Shown here: positions 1 through 9,064 of the stretch, piece after piece
Position numbering within the stretch: position 1 is the first letter of the stretch
Layout: each line of letters starts with the position of its first letter
Source: Candidatus Cloacimonetes bacterium 4572_55
GTDB lineage: Bacteria; 4572-55
Reading direction: 5' to 3'
Length of the DNA stretch: 24,736 nucleotides
Assembly: GCA_002084765.1 (NCBI GenBank)
Contig: NBMB01000064.1
Location: 1 to 24,736, forward strand
Translations under genes and position numbers: made by a program
The notes under the pieces: generated by a model
The model's input: only the letters and a program-made list of their open reading frames with translations
Database searches by the model: none
What the model was told of the DNA's origin: nothing

Positions 1-1767
1 AGCGGTAGAGTTCATACTACCTATGAGAGCATCCCGCCTGGAGGCAATGCCGGTGGGGAACGGGCCATCCCAGGGGATCGCATTATTGCCCGTAACGGGG
101 GGATTATTAAAACCGGCGATTATTGGGAAGATTATCTAAATCATCCTGATTACCCGAATGTCCCCGTTGTCGAAATCACCTCCCATGGCGATTACAATTG
201 GGACGGCATTTTTATCGAGGATCCCCTGCAGTATCAAGGATTCTGGTTTGTGAACTGCGATATATCGGGCATCCAAACCTTATCCATTGGAGATACACGC
301 GATCATGATGAAAATAACATGGCCACCTTGAATCTTTGCGAGACGGACATGCACGACGCCGGTCATGTAGTGGTCATGGACAAAAACTATTTGCAAGTCA
401 CGAACAATTGCACCTTTACTAACAACAATCGCACCCCGATAGCCATCTATGAATCGCGGTTCAATGTGGCCGATGCGATCATCGAGAACAACGACGGTGA
501 CGGCATCATGATTATGTATGAGGAAGGCCATCAACGGGTCATGGACTGCCAGATCAGGAATAACAACGGTAGTGGTATTTATGTCTATGGTGTTATTGAT
601 TTTCATTTTTTCAGAAACTATGTGGAGACCAATGATCATCATGGGCTTGTATCGGTGAATACAAGTTTTGGTAGAGGTTTTGAAGATGGATACCGTGCAA
701 GCAATCATATCATCAACAACGGAGGAATAGAATATTTCGGTATGGCTGATTCATATGACCTTTCTATTAATCACTCTCAATCTATGAATTACATCCATGA
801 TCTGGATGGGGATTCCGGTAGGCTGGATCACTATGTGCTGGCTGCCATCAATTGGGATGGTGTTTATAAAATCCCGATGTGGGGCAATGACATCCGACCC
901 CAGGAAACGCCGGAGGACACGCTTCGTTATTTTCCGATGTGGAGTGCCTTCAACTTTGAGGGACTGGGCACACCGAGAAAGGAGAAATTGGATGAAGGCT
1001 TTGCCGCCCTTTACGATGAAAATTATGAACAAGCGGACGTTCTGTTTAATGAGGTCATCGGTGATTACCCGGACACGCCGGAGGCGGCGATAGCGGCCAA
1101 CGGGTTGTACAAGGTCGAAATAGCCACAAACCAGAATTTCTCCGATTTACGGGAATTTTTGCTCAGCCTTACCCCGCCAGAGGGCACGCCGCTACACAAG
1201 GGGGTCGAGGATATTATTACCCGAACCTTCATGAAGGAGAACGATTATAATGTGGCCATTCAGCGCCTGGAAGAGGTCATTGCTAATCCGCCATCTGAGC
1301 ACGAAATGTTGATGGCTTTGATCGACGAGGCCTATTGCCATTTCCAATTGGCCAAATATAACAACTTGGCCGGACCGCTAAGTTGCACGGTTCGTCCGAC
1401 GACAATCACGGATTTTCAGCGCACTGTAGGCGATCTGCAATCCCAATTGCTGACATTAGCCGAAAGAAAGGTGATCCAGAATCTATCCATGACGCAGCTT
1501 GTTCACCAAAACTACCCAAACCCCTTCAATCCCTCCACAACAATCGCCTTTGATCTGCCTGTTGCTTCTTCAGTTGAGTTAACGGTGTATAACATCGCCG
1601 GACAAAAAACGAAAACCCTGCTGAATGAATACCGTGAATCCGGGAGCCATAGAGTGACCTGGCATGGCGCGGATAACAGCGGTCAAACTGTCGCATCCGG
1701 CATCTATTTTTACCAACTTAAAACGGAAGGAAAGACTGCCACCGGCAAGATGCTGCTTTTGAAATAA
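1..1767 (+). CDS. Secreted parallel beta-helix protein with C-terminal sorting tail (5' partial)
   Basis: The reading frame is open from base 1, so the start lies outside the window; the GTG at 250 is internal. About 588 residues are visible. Roughly the first 260 are Asn/Gly-rich short strands (repeated N-N-G/N-N-D turns, 'IIENNDGDGI', 'IRNNNGSGIYV') typical of right-handed beta-helix (pectate-lyase-fold, NosD-like) surface proteins. Next comes a helical stretch of about 150 residues with TPR-like character ('YEQADVLFNEVIGDYPDTPEA'). The last ~85 residues are a FlgD-Ig/Por-secretion-type tail starting 'HQNYPNPFNPSTTIAFDLP' and ending 'GKMLLLK'. By family knowledge such tails direct export through the type IX system and surface attachment in FCB bacteria. 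The target or ligand is unknown. A strong terminator follows directly. Confidence in architecture is high, in role low. Confidence 0.85.
   Translation, partial: SGRVHTTYESIPPGGNAGGERAIPGDRIIARNGGIIKTGDYWEDYLNHPDYPNVPVVEITSHGDYNWDGIFIEDPLQYQGFWFVNCDISGIQTLSIGDTRDHDENNMATLNLCETDMHDAGHVVVMDKNYLQVTNNCTFTNNNRTPIAIYESRFNVADAIIENNDGDGIMIMYEEGHQRVMDCQIRNNNGSGIYVYGVIDFHFFRNYVETNDHHGLVSVNTSFGRGFEDGYRASNHIINNGGIEYFGMADSYDLSINHSQSMNYIHDLDGDSGRLDHYVLAAINWDGVYKIPMWGNDIRPQETPEDTLRYFPMWSAFNFEGLGTPRKEKLDEGFAALYDENYEQADVLFNEVIGDYPDTPEAAIAANGLYKVEIATNQNFSDLREFLLSLTPPEGTPLHKGVEDIITRTFMKENDYNVAIQRLEEVIANPPSEHEMLMALIDEAYCHFQLAKYNNLAGPLSCTVRPTTITDFQRTVGDLQSQLLTLAERKVIQNLSMTQLVHQNYPNPFNPSTTIAFDLPVASSVELTVYNIAGQKTKTLLNEYRESGSHRVTWHGADNSGQTVASGIYFYQLKTEGKTATGKMLLLK
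1546..1595 (+). repeat. 50-bp exact direct repeat, copy 1 (in sorting tail)
   Basis: Identical base for base to 3384-3433. It encodes the tail segment 'AFDLPVASSVELTVYNI'. Flanking tail sequence is similar but diverged, so this block has either been homogenised by gene conversion or copied recently. Confidence 0.95.
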
Positions 1768-1783
1768 TTGTTAATTTATAACC

Positions 1784-1818
1784 AAAACCTTCCGGATATT
1801 GATGATCCGGAAGGTTTT
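1784..1818 (+). terminator. Rho-independent terminator after the first beta-helix gene
   Basis: Perfect 14-bp inverted repeat, AAAACCTTCCGGAT (1784-1797) and ATCCGGAAGGTTTT (1805-1818), with a 7-nt loop and a short T run at the 3' edge. It begins 16 nt after the stop codon at 1767 and ends 22 nt before the next start at 1841. It also shows that a possible upstream start for the next gene at 1799 falls inside the hairpin and is unlikely. Confidence 0.85.
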
Positions 1819-1840
1819 AAATTTCAAAGGCGGCTTGATC

Positions 1841-3605
1841 ATGAAAAAACTCCTCCTTATTATTGTCATTCTTATTTTTCTTGCGACAAAAATAGTTTTG
1901 GCCACCGAGGTGGGCGGTCATCTCACAGAAGATACTGTCTGGTCGCCGGAAAATAACCCCTATCATGTAGTCAGCAATATTTTTATTGAGCAAGGCGTAA
2001 CCTTGACAATCCAGCCCGGCACACAAATCAAACTGGATTCGGCCGAGCTCATATATGGTGGACTGGTCGCTTTTCTGTTAACTGGTGAAGACTCTGAAGC
2101 CAAGCTGTTCTGGGTGGATGGTCGAATTATCGCCGAAGGTACGGCTGATGATCCGATCACCTTTACCAGGGCCCAGGACTCGCTTTATTATCATTGGGGG
2201 ACGATTTATCTAAGCGAACAGTCCGGTTTATCTGTTTTTAAGCACTGTCTGATCGAATATTCGGCTTTAATCTTTACTTCAACGGTTGATCCACAAGGTG
2301 CTATCTATTCTCACAATAATGGAGGCACAATTACCGAAAACTGTCATTTTATCGATAATATGTATGCTATTCAGGGCGGGACTCAAAAAATGTCAATTAC
2401 TAAGTGCCGCTTTGAAATGATCGAGGATCTGCATTCCTCTTTGAATAGCAATTATAACTATCTCGGAGTGACTGGATTGATTGCCGGCAATATTTTTATC
2501 GGAGAAGACGCAATAATGCCTGGAACAAATACCGCCCACATTGTTCGGAATACCTTTCAAAGTACAATCATCACCATAGACATTGGGGGTGCGGACAATC
2601 CCAATTTTCAAGATCCGATATACATATATAAAAACACCTTTTTAGATTTTGACACAGGTATTATTGGTAGTGGGTATCCGGGTGATAGTTTATATGTCAA
2701 AAAAAACGACTTTCATGGGCCGGGATGGGGCATTTTTCTGGAACCTATTTATTTTGAAGTGGAGGGCAATATGTTTGATAACTGCTACTTCCGAATTTCA
2801 GGTAGCCCCCACAGCATGGTCCGCAATAATATGATCAAAAGTTTTGGTGGAACCGGGTATTCTGGAAATGCCAGTATCTTTGAAAATAATATCATTTACA
2901 ACTGTGGTGAAGGGATGTCCGGGCTTGGCAGAGACGGCTTTCGGAACAATGTGTTTGCAAGCAATGACGATGTTTTCTCTTCTATTTCTGATCGTGCAAT
3001 CATTGAAAACAGTGCTGTTGTTGGCAATGATCGGTTATACTCCAGGAATATCTATGGCAACCCCATCTTCCGCAACTGCATTCTCGATTTTGAGCTTCCG
3101 GAGGAGTGCATTGACGGCGGGGGCAACATCTGGGTGGACTCGCTGATGATCGACGGCCTGTTCGAGGACTGGCAGAATGGGGATTTTCATTTGACCCCGG
3201 GCAGCCTGGCAATCGACGCCGGGTTTGACACAACCGATTACTACCCTTATCTCGATCCGGACGACAATCTGCGGGTCTGGGATGGCGATAACGACGGTCA
3301 GGCAATCATCGATATTGGGCCGTATGAATATGGTGCTCCCGCATCAGAATTATCCCAACCCCTTCAACCCGACAACAACTATTGCCTTTGATCTGCCTGT
3401 TGCTTCTTCAGTTGAGTTAACGGTGTATAACATTGCCGGGCAAAAGGTAAAAACACTGCTGGATGAATACCGGAAAGCCGGCTCCCATGAGTTGACCTGG
3501 AATGGCGCGAGCGCCACGGGTCAGGCTGTGTCGTCCGGACTCTATTTTTACCGAATTAATGCCGGCGAAGAGACTGCCACTGGCAAGATGATCCTGATGA
3601 AATAA
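1841..3605 (+). pseudogene. Secreted beta-helix protein, sorting tail displaced by a frameshift
   Basis: ATG at 1841 is chosen because it begins a clear signal peptide (MKKLLLIIVILIFLATKIVLA) and has AAAGG at 1826-1830; the frame extends upstream to 1799 but that part lies in a terminator hairpin. The body is an Asn-rich right-handed beta-helix ending in the common 'SLAIDAG...DIGPYEYGAP' motif of choice-of-anchor Q proteins. In this frame translation stops at 3391 with an unrelated end. From about 3339 the +1 frame encodes a full sorting tail ('HQNYPNPFNPTTTIAFDL' to 'GKMILMK') that stops at 3605. Removing one C from CCC at 3338-3340 would join them as 'YEYGAPHQNYPNPFNP'. Either a real inactivating frameshift, which would leave a secreted protein without anchor, or a sequencing or assembly error. 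Confidence 0.8.
3384..3433 (+). repeat. 50-bp exact direct repeat, copy 2 (in sorting tail)
   Basis: Second copy of the 1546-1595 sequence, inside the displaced sorting tail of the second beta-helix gene. It starts about 45 nt downstream of the inferred frameshift point at 3338-3340. Confidence 0.95.
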
Positions 3606-3632
3606 GAAAAATTTTTCTGTCAGCAACGTCCG

Positions 3633-6600
3633 TTATAACGCCCCGGTCTCGATAAATTTATCCCTGATGTAGACCTCTAATCGGGGATTGATACGAAAAA
3701 TTCCTTGTCCCTCATCGACCAGAATTCCCGCGCGTTTGAGAGCAAAAAAGGTCGGCTGCATAACCGATTCGTCGTCGCCGGAAAGTTTATTCATTCGACT
3801 TATTGTTAATCTTTTATGCAAAATAAACTGCAGCAGAATCACGATCCAATCTGAGATTTGATGCTCCAGCGCGTCAAGATTTGGCGGGGCGGGCTGCTTT
3901 CGGAGAAAAATTGTCTCTTTCCGAACGCTCTCAATGCTGTTGAGCCATGCCTGTAACGCTAATCCCACATTGCCTTTTGTATAATCAGTCAGCTTCGTAA
4001 ACCAATGGATCAGCCGCCACTCCGATATAAATGACTCGCCGCTGCCGTTGATTTCAAACCGCAATCCAGTGGCTCGATGACGCCGCAGGATCAACTCTTT
4101 TAGATCATCCGCGGAAAAAGCGCGGCACTCGATCACATCAAGGAAATTATGACGGATGGGGAAAAAGCGGTCGATAAACTGAAAAGTCGAGCTGTTTATC
4201 ACTGCAAAAATTGTGCATTTATCCCCAAAGCGATTGATCAGCCGCATGATCTCCTTGATCACCTCCATACCATCTCGACTCCGCTCCCACCAGAGCTCCA
4301 GCTCGTCAAAAATCAACGCGCTATCGCTCGGAATAGCACTGAAAATTTCACTGTATTTGCCGCGCGTTTGAATCTCCTCCTCCAAAGTCTCTTTAAAAAT
4401 CGATACCTCAATGGAGCCAGCCAGCGGCGGTTTGATCAAAAAAATCTTATCCCTATCAAAATGACGAGCCGCTACATGGGAGGCAAAACTACTTTTACCG
4501 GAGTTAGGACCGCCGATAATCAGCAGCCCCCCGCCAATCCCCTGGCGGAAACGACGGATCGCTATCTTGGCTCGGCTCAATTCTTCCTTTCGACCGATCC
4601 ACAACTCCTTATTGATCGCTGTTTTTTCCGTGAACATTTGGGTGTAATAAAAAGGCAGCTCGCTCAATACTTGCAAATTTGGCTCAAGTTCTTCGTTCAA
4701 TTTCAGCAAAATCTGCACAGCACTTGGAGAAATCGGATCCTGCTCGCTTTTTTCAGGTGTGTGAGAACGCATCCCAAAAAACGGAATGAGCCCTGATTTA
4801 TAAAACATTCGATATATATCAGCCATGCGGTTTTGCCGGCTCTGTTTATTGGAAGAAAGCATCTTCGGGAGGTCCAGTTGCAGGTGGGATTGCCCGTTTT
4901 GTCCATCGCTTCTCGCCAACAGGTATGGATTCAGCAGCTCAAAAATATGATTCAGCGTTTGGTCCAGGGAGTTCTCAAAATTGTGTTGGATCTGCAATAA
5001 TTTCTTTCTCTCCAGTGCCACCCGATTGGTGCCGCTTTTGAGAAGATCGTCAGCAGTCCGCTGAATTTCAGTGGAATCCGGCTCCAATTGATACCCGGTC
5101 AGATTAAACAGGGTCAGGCGCATCATTTCCTGCAAGCCTGTATGCGTTTTCTTCAGGGAGAAACTTAACTGGATCATTTTTTCTTGCACGGAATTGACAA
5201 ACTCGGTGCGCGTCACATAATCCGTCAACTGGCGCAGAGGAACAATTTGCACGTCAAGCTCGTCCTCAAATTGCTTCTCATTCAACTGATTCATCGCTTT
5301 CTCACCGATCAGCCGAACACGTTCTGGCAGCTCGTTCACAGCGGTCTGGACTGTGTTCAGCATCACATAAATCAGCCTGTTCTCATCAAGATGGTCCTTG
5401 AAGTCCGGTGAAACCTTTGATCGAATACCGCTCTCTTGTCGGGACTCCTCGCCCAATTGGCGCAGTCGGTTCTCAATATTATCAAAATAAGGCATAACAT
5501 ATTGATTGACATGGTTTTCAATCTCTTGTTTCAATTGCTGGACAGCTTTCCATAATCGATATTTGAGCGCGGAGAGATTGAGATCGACGCGCGTCAAATT
5601 GGCGAGAAGTGCCTGATTTTTCGCCCAATAGTTGAAAACCTCAACCAACCGTTCCTGAGTCTGAGGGATAGGCTCGATCTTTTCCCGATATTCCTGAACA
5701 TGACAAAAAATTTCCGGCTGCGACACGGTATGACTCATCATTTGAATGGTATTTTTCACTTCGATCAACAGATTGCTGCGATACGCGCGCAATTGGTCTT
5801 GATACGTTTGTTGCAACTGCTCTAAATCCCGCCCAATTTTCTGCCTTTCCTCTGCAACAAACGCAATGAAAATTTTTTGATCAAACTTCTTTTGGCTCAA
5901 CCTGCTCTCGATACGATAGAGAGAGACGCTCACACGGGACAAGGATTTCTGCAGATCGGTCATGTTTTGGTAGCTGTTGACTCCAAAACTTCGGAACAGC
6001 TTGATAAAATTCTGCATGAATTGATACGTCAAAAAATAGTGCTGCACAATTCGGATAGGCAACCGCATCCAAGGTTGTCTTTTGCTAATATTATATGCTA
6101 ACTGTCTTCTCAACTTAAAAAAGAACAACTGAATCGGCTCTCCGGGATAGGGTGTCATCTGATCCGGCTCAAAGTAAATTGTGAGATATTGCTGTCCTGT
6201 TTCTGTCAGACCCTGCAGCTCTCTCAGTAGCCAGGAAGCACCCTCCTTCATCATCTCCACTTGCAGATTCAGCTCGTCCTTTTGATATAGCGACATAATC
6301 TTATTTGATTGTCGGAGATACGTATTCTGAAAATGAGCTGCCAATTGTTGATAATGGGAACGTTTTCTGTCGGGATCGGGCTTCTCCAAAGCCTGAAAAT
6401 ATTTATCCAGCAATTGCCATATTCCCTGAATTAGTCTCAAATTGACACTGTAAATCATTTCCAGATATTCATCACAGTAGCGATTCATCCGATCGCTTAT
6501 ATCCTGGATCAACTGTGTCAGCGCGTGCGCCAATATTTCAGATTGCGGCAACTCGATCGATGCAAGATCAATCGCCATCTTGTATCGTTCTCGCCGGGCA

Positions 6601-8807
6601 ATTTCCTGAGTGGGACGCGTTCTCTCGATACCCACAAAAATTTCTTCAAAATAGGAGGAGGCGCGGGTCAACAACACCGTACCGATCTCATTCAACAAGT
6701 TGTTCATATTTTCGATGAATTGACCCGCGTTTTCATCTGTGACATCTGGCAGACCGATCAGGATCAGGTCTGCACCTTTGGATTCAAAGCGGATAATATC
6801 CAGGAACGAACGCTGCTCAATTGTATTATCGATCACCTTGACAGTAGCGGAGATGCGTGTCTCCTCCAGCACATGCTGCATATTTTTATAGATCACATCG
6901 ACGCGGATGTTGTCCATGTTCATAATCAACACGCGGACTCGCGCCTGTCGCCACTCGTCTGTCAGCAGAATAAATTTGACCAACATGAGGGCTAACGAGA
7001 CATTATTCCCAGCTCCTCGCCACCAAATATCGATCTGTTTCTTCTCACCAAATCCGAACCGCGCGTCGTAATCCAGCATCAAAATATTGTAATCCAGGTC
7101 CTTCATGGTTTTCAGAATCTGGGCAAATCGATGCGGATCCGAGGTATGTCTCGCCCATCCCATCATCACCGCGTTTGGCTCCATCCCAGAAAATCCATAA
7201 CTGCGGGCGATGACCTCCATTCCTTCATAAATATCGCGGCAGGAGAGACGGCGGCTGAAAATACCGGGAAATTGCTCCGAACAGGGGAGAGATTGCTTCT
7301 CTTTCGGAAAAAGCACACCCGATTTCGGACTTTCGACCAGCTCGAAATCGGAGAGCAGTCCGCGACTGCCAGCCAGCCATTTCCCAAACTCGATCAGATG
7401 GGGTCTCGCCTGTGTTCCGCCGCTAAAAAGGATGATATTGGGTCTCCAGTTCCGTTTTTGAATCTTCTCATCCGGATTTTTGCGATCCAATTTGAATAAC
7501 CCTGTGCGGACAATCGACGCCCATACCCCGTCCCAGGTATTATCAGCGTCTGTGCCGAGTTCTTTTCGTTTTAAATAGAGAAAAATTCCGATCATGATAA
7601 AAGTCGCGCCGATCATGGCGAGAGGATCGAGCAAAATCATCAGGAAAAAGGAGACAAGCGCTCCGACAAGGCTGACCCAAATGGGAATCTTGAAATCTGG
7701 TCGGAAATCTGGGCTTGCCCAGCTCTCTACCGCACAGGTGAGGTTTAAAAATCCGTAAGTTGTGAGATAGAACATAGATACAACGCGAGCAATTGTGTCC
7801 AGCTCACCGAGCATAATCGCAAATTCCGCTAAAATAGCGGTGAAAATCAACGCGTTTCGTGGCTCATTTCCGGGACCATATCCAGATCCGAAAAACTTCG
7901 GCGCGATTTTGTCTACAGAGAGTGCTTGCAGAATGCGCGGTGCTCCTAAAATGCTGCCCAGCGCGGAGGATAATGTCGCCCCCCAGATTCCCGCAGTGAC
8001 AAATGGGCTGAACCAGGCGATCCGCAGCATAATGTTGTTATCGGTGCGCATATATTCTGCGTCGATTGTAAGTGCCATGAATATCGCTAAAAATATATAG
8101 ACTACAAAACCAATGCCGATCGAAAGCATGGTGCCGATGGGGATGGAGCGACGGGGGTCTTTTAGATCGCCGGACATGGAGACGCCCGCAGTAAAACCTG
8201 TGACTGCCGGAAAAAATATGCCGAATAGCTCAATAAGGGATTTGGAGCCTTCTCCGGTAAAAGATGCGAATTGCACGGATTCCGGCGAAAGTGCATGCTG
8301 CCCGAAAAGGATGGAGATCAACGATAGAATGATGGCACCCATAATGAAAAATTGGGCTTTGATCGCCAACGAAGAGCTGATAAAAGCAAGGGTGGTGATG
8401 GCTATCAAGACCAGGCTTCCCACAAGGCGGAGCGATGCTGGGCTGGTGTCTAATCCAATGAAAATATTGAAGCTCTCGCAAAATCCGATAATATAAAGTG
8501 CGATGCTGAAAGCCATTCCAACATAAAGTGCGATGCCCAGCGCGCCGCCGATGGAGAGACCCAAACTTCTTGAGATGATGTAATACACGCCTCCGGCTTT
8601 CACTTTTTTATCTGTGGCAATAGAAGAGACGCTGAGACCGGTCGGGACCGATATGAAGTGGGCGACCACAATGATCGCCAATGCCCATAGCAGACCTGCA
8701 TGACCCACGACAAAACCCAGTCGCAAGTACATGATGACTCCCAAGATCGTTAAGATCGATGGGGTAAATACGCCGGAAAATGTGCCGAATTTATATGCTT
8801 TTGCCAT
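3633..8807 (-). CDS. Cation-chloride cotransporter (SLC12/NKCC-like) fused to a C-terminal STAND/ORC-like ATPase
   Basis: 1724 residues. Residues 1-415 are a 12-helix APC-fold transporter with SLC12 signatures: 'GVIMYLRLGFVVGHAG' (TM1), 'GGVYYIISRSLG' and 'ALYIIGFCE' (TM3), 'FTAGVSMSGDLKDP' (TM6), 'ATLSSALGSILGAPRILQAL' (TM8). The Ser pair S280-S281 is where NKCC/NCC proteins bind Na+, so Na+ coupling is plausible (inference). Residues 450-735 match the cytosolic SLC12 domain ('RNWRPNIILFSGG', 'IDIWW' 592-596, 'ADLILIGLP' 679-687). Residues 740-1395 are mostly helical and unrecognised. Residues 1400-1724 are a P-loop ATPase: 'IGRKEEL' entry motif, Walker A GGPNSGKS 1432-1439, Walker B ALIFDE 1497-1502, a possible sensor-1 Asn near 1538, and a winged-helix-like end. 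Ordinary family members are about 700-1200 residues and carry no ATPase. ATG at 8807 has GAGGAA just upstream. Transcribed divergently from the MscS-like gene. Confidence 0.9.
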   Translation of the reverse strand: MAKAYKFGTFSGVFTPSILTILGVIMYLRLGFVVGHAGLLWALAIIVVAHFISVPTGLSVSSIATDKKVKAGGVYYIISRSLGLSIGGALGIALYVGMAFSIALYIIGFCESFNIFIGLDTSPASLRLVGSLVLIAITTLAFISSSLAIKAQFFIMGAIILSLISILFGQHALSPESVQFASFTGEGSKSLIELFGIFFPAVTGFTAGVSMSGDLKDPRRSIPIGTMLSIGIGFVVYIFLAIFMALTIDAEYMRTDNNIMLRIAWFSPFVTAGIWGATLSSALGSILGAPRILQALSVDKIAPKFFGSGYGPGNEPRNALIFTAILAEFAIMLGELDTIARVVSMFYLTTYGFLNLTCAVESWASPDFRPDFKIPIWVSLVGALVSFFLMILLDPLAMIGATFIMIGIFLYLKRKELGTDADNTWDGVWASIVRTGLFKLDRKNPDEKIQKRNWRPNIILFSGGTQARPHLIEFGKWLAGSRGLLSDFELVESPKSGVLFPKEKQSLPCSEQFPGIFSRRLSCRDIYEGMEVIARSYGFSGMEPNAVMMGWARHTSDPHRFAQILKTMKDLDYNILMLDYDARFGFGEKKQIDIWWRGAGNNVSLALMLVKFILLTDEWRQARVRVLIMNMDNIRVDVIYKNMQHVLEETRISATVKVIDNTIEQRSFLDIIRFESKGADLILIGLPDVTDENAGQFIENMNNLLNEIGTVLLTRASSYFEEIFVGIERTRPTQEIARRERYKMAIDLASIELPQSEILAHALTQLIQDISDRMNRYCDEYLEMIYSVNLRLIQGIWQLLDKYFQALEKPDPDRKRSHYQQLAAHFQNTYLRQSNKIMSLYQKDELNLQVEMMKEGASWLLRELQGLTETGQQYLTIYFEPDQMTPYPGEPIQLFFFKLRRQLAYNISKRQPWMRLPIRIVQHYFLTYQFMQNFIKLFRSFGVNSYQNMTDLQKSLSRVSVSLYRIESRLSQKKFDQKIFIAFVAEERQKIGRDLEQLQQTYQDQLRAYRSNLLIEVKNTIQMMSHTVSQPEIFCHVQEYREKIEPIPQTQERLVEVFNYWAKNQALLANLTRVDLNLSALKYRLWKAVQQLKQEIENHVNQYVMPYFDNIENRLRQLGEESRQESGIRSKVSPDFKDHLDENRLIYVMLNTVQTAVNELPERVRLIGEKAMNQLNEKQFEDELDVQIVPLRQLTDYVTRTEFVNSVQEKMIQLSFSLKKTHTGLQEMMRLTLFNLTGYQLEPDSTEIQRTADDLLKSGTNRVALERKKLLQIQHNFENSLDQTLNHIFELLNPYLLARSDGQNGQSHLQLDLPKMLSSNKQSRQNRMADIYRMFYKSGLIPFFGMRSHTPEKSEQDPISPSAVQILLKLNEELEPNLQVLSELPFYYTQMFTEKTAINKELWIGRKEELSRAKIAIRRFRQGIGGGLLIIGGPNSGKSSFASHVAARHFDRDKIFLIKPPLAGSIEVSIFKETLEEEIQTRGKYSEIFSAIPSDSALIFDELELWWERSRDGMEVIKEIMRLINRFGDKCTIFAVINSSTFQFIDRFFPIRHNFLDVIECRAFSADDLKELILRRHRATGLRFEINGSGESFISEWRLIHWFTKLTDYTKGNVGLALQAWLNSIESVRKETIFLRKQPAPPNLDALEHQISDWIVILLQFILHKRLTISRMNKLSGDDESVMQPTFFALKRAGILVDEGQGIFRINPRLEVYIRDKFIETGAL

Positions 8808-8919
8808 ATCTTCCTCTTATAAAATCTCAAATTGAGAGTGAACCCAGATCAACGTAAATTGCTGTGACTGCTGATTGGAGATGGGAACAGCCGCGAGTTT
8901 TCGTGATGATCGTAGCGAT

Positions 8920-8925
8920 AGTATA
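8920..8925 (-). promoter_or_regulatory. Possible -10 element for the cotransporter-ATPase gene
   Basis: Reads TATACT on the minus strand, about 110 nt upstream of the start at 8807. No convincing -35 is visible at the expected distance (TTGCAT at a 16-nt spacing is the best), so this is weak. The whole 8808-9064 interval is the shared control region of two divergent genes. Confidence 0.3.
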
Positions 8926-8987
8926 GCCATAATTTCAACGGATGCAAGCAAAATGAGCAATCTAATGGAGTCAAGAAAAAAAATTAG

Positions 8988-9016
8988 TTGCCTGATTCTA
9001 AAAAAGAGGTTATAGT
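8988..9016 (+). promoter_or_regulatory. Probable sigma-70-type promoter of the MscS-like gene
   Basis: TTGCCT (8988-8993), 17-nt spacer, TATAGT (9011-9016). This is 4/6 and 5/6 of consensus at ideal spacing. The predicted transcription start near 9023 gives a leader of about 40 nt before the ATG at 9065. Confidence 0.55.
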
Positions 9017-9064
9017 TTTGAATTGTCGGGATATGGCTTTCTTCATAAATATTCGGGGAGAAAT

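Noticed and set aside
1799-1840. Upstream start for the second beta-helix protein
   Set aside because: It lies within the terminator hairpin and would place 14 residues before an otherwise perfect signal peptide.
3605-3618. AT palindrome AGAAAAATTTTTCT between converging genes
   Set aside because: A dyad with no loop and only A/T pairs; too weak to call a terminator.
4149-4796. 215-codon plus-strand open frame inside the cotransporter-ATPase gene
   Set aside because: It is antisense to the ATPase domain, whose motifs are intact; no ribosome site or family resemblance.
6525-6995. 156-codon plus-strand open frame
   Set aside because: Antisense shadow of the cotransporter gene, rich in His/Gln as expected from the complementary codons.
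9023-9064. Upstream TTG start for the MscS-like protein
   Set aside because: It coincides with the predicted transcription start and has no ribosome site, whereas ATG 9065 follows GGGGAG.
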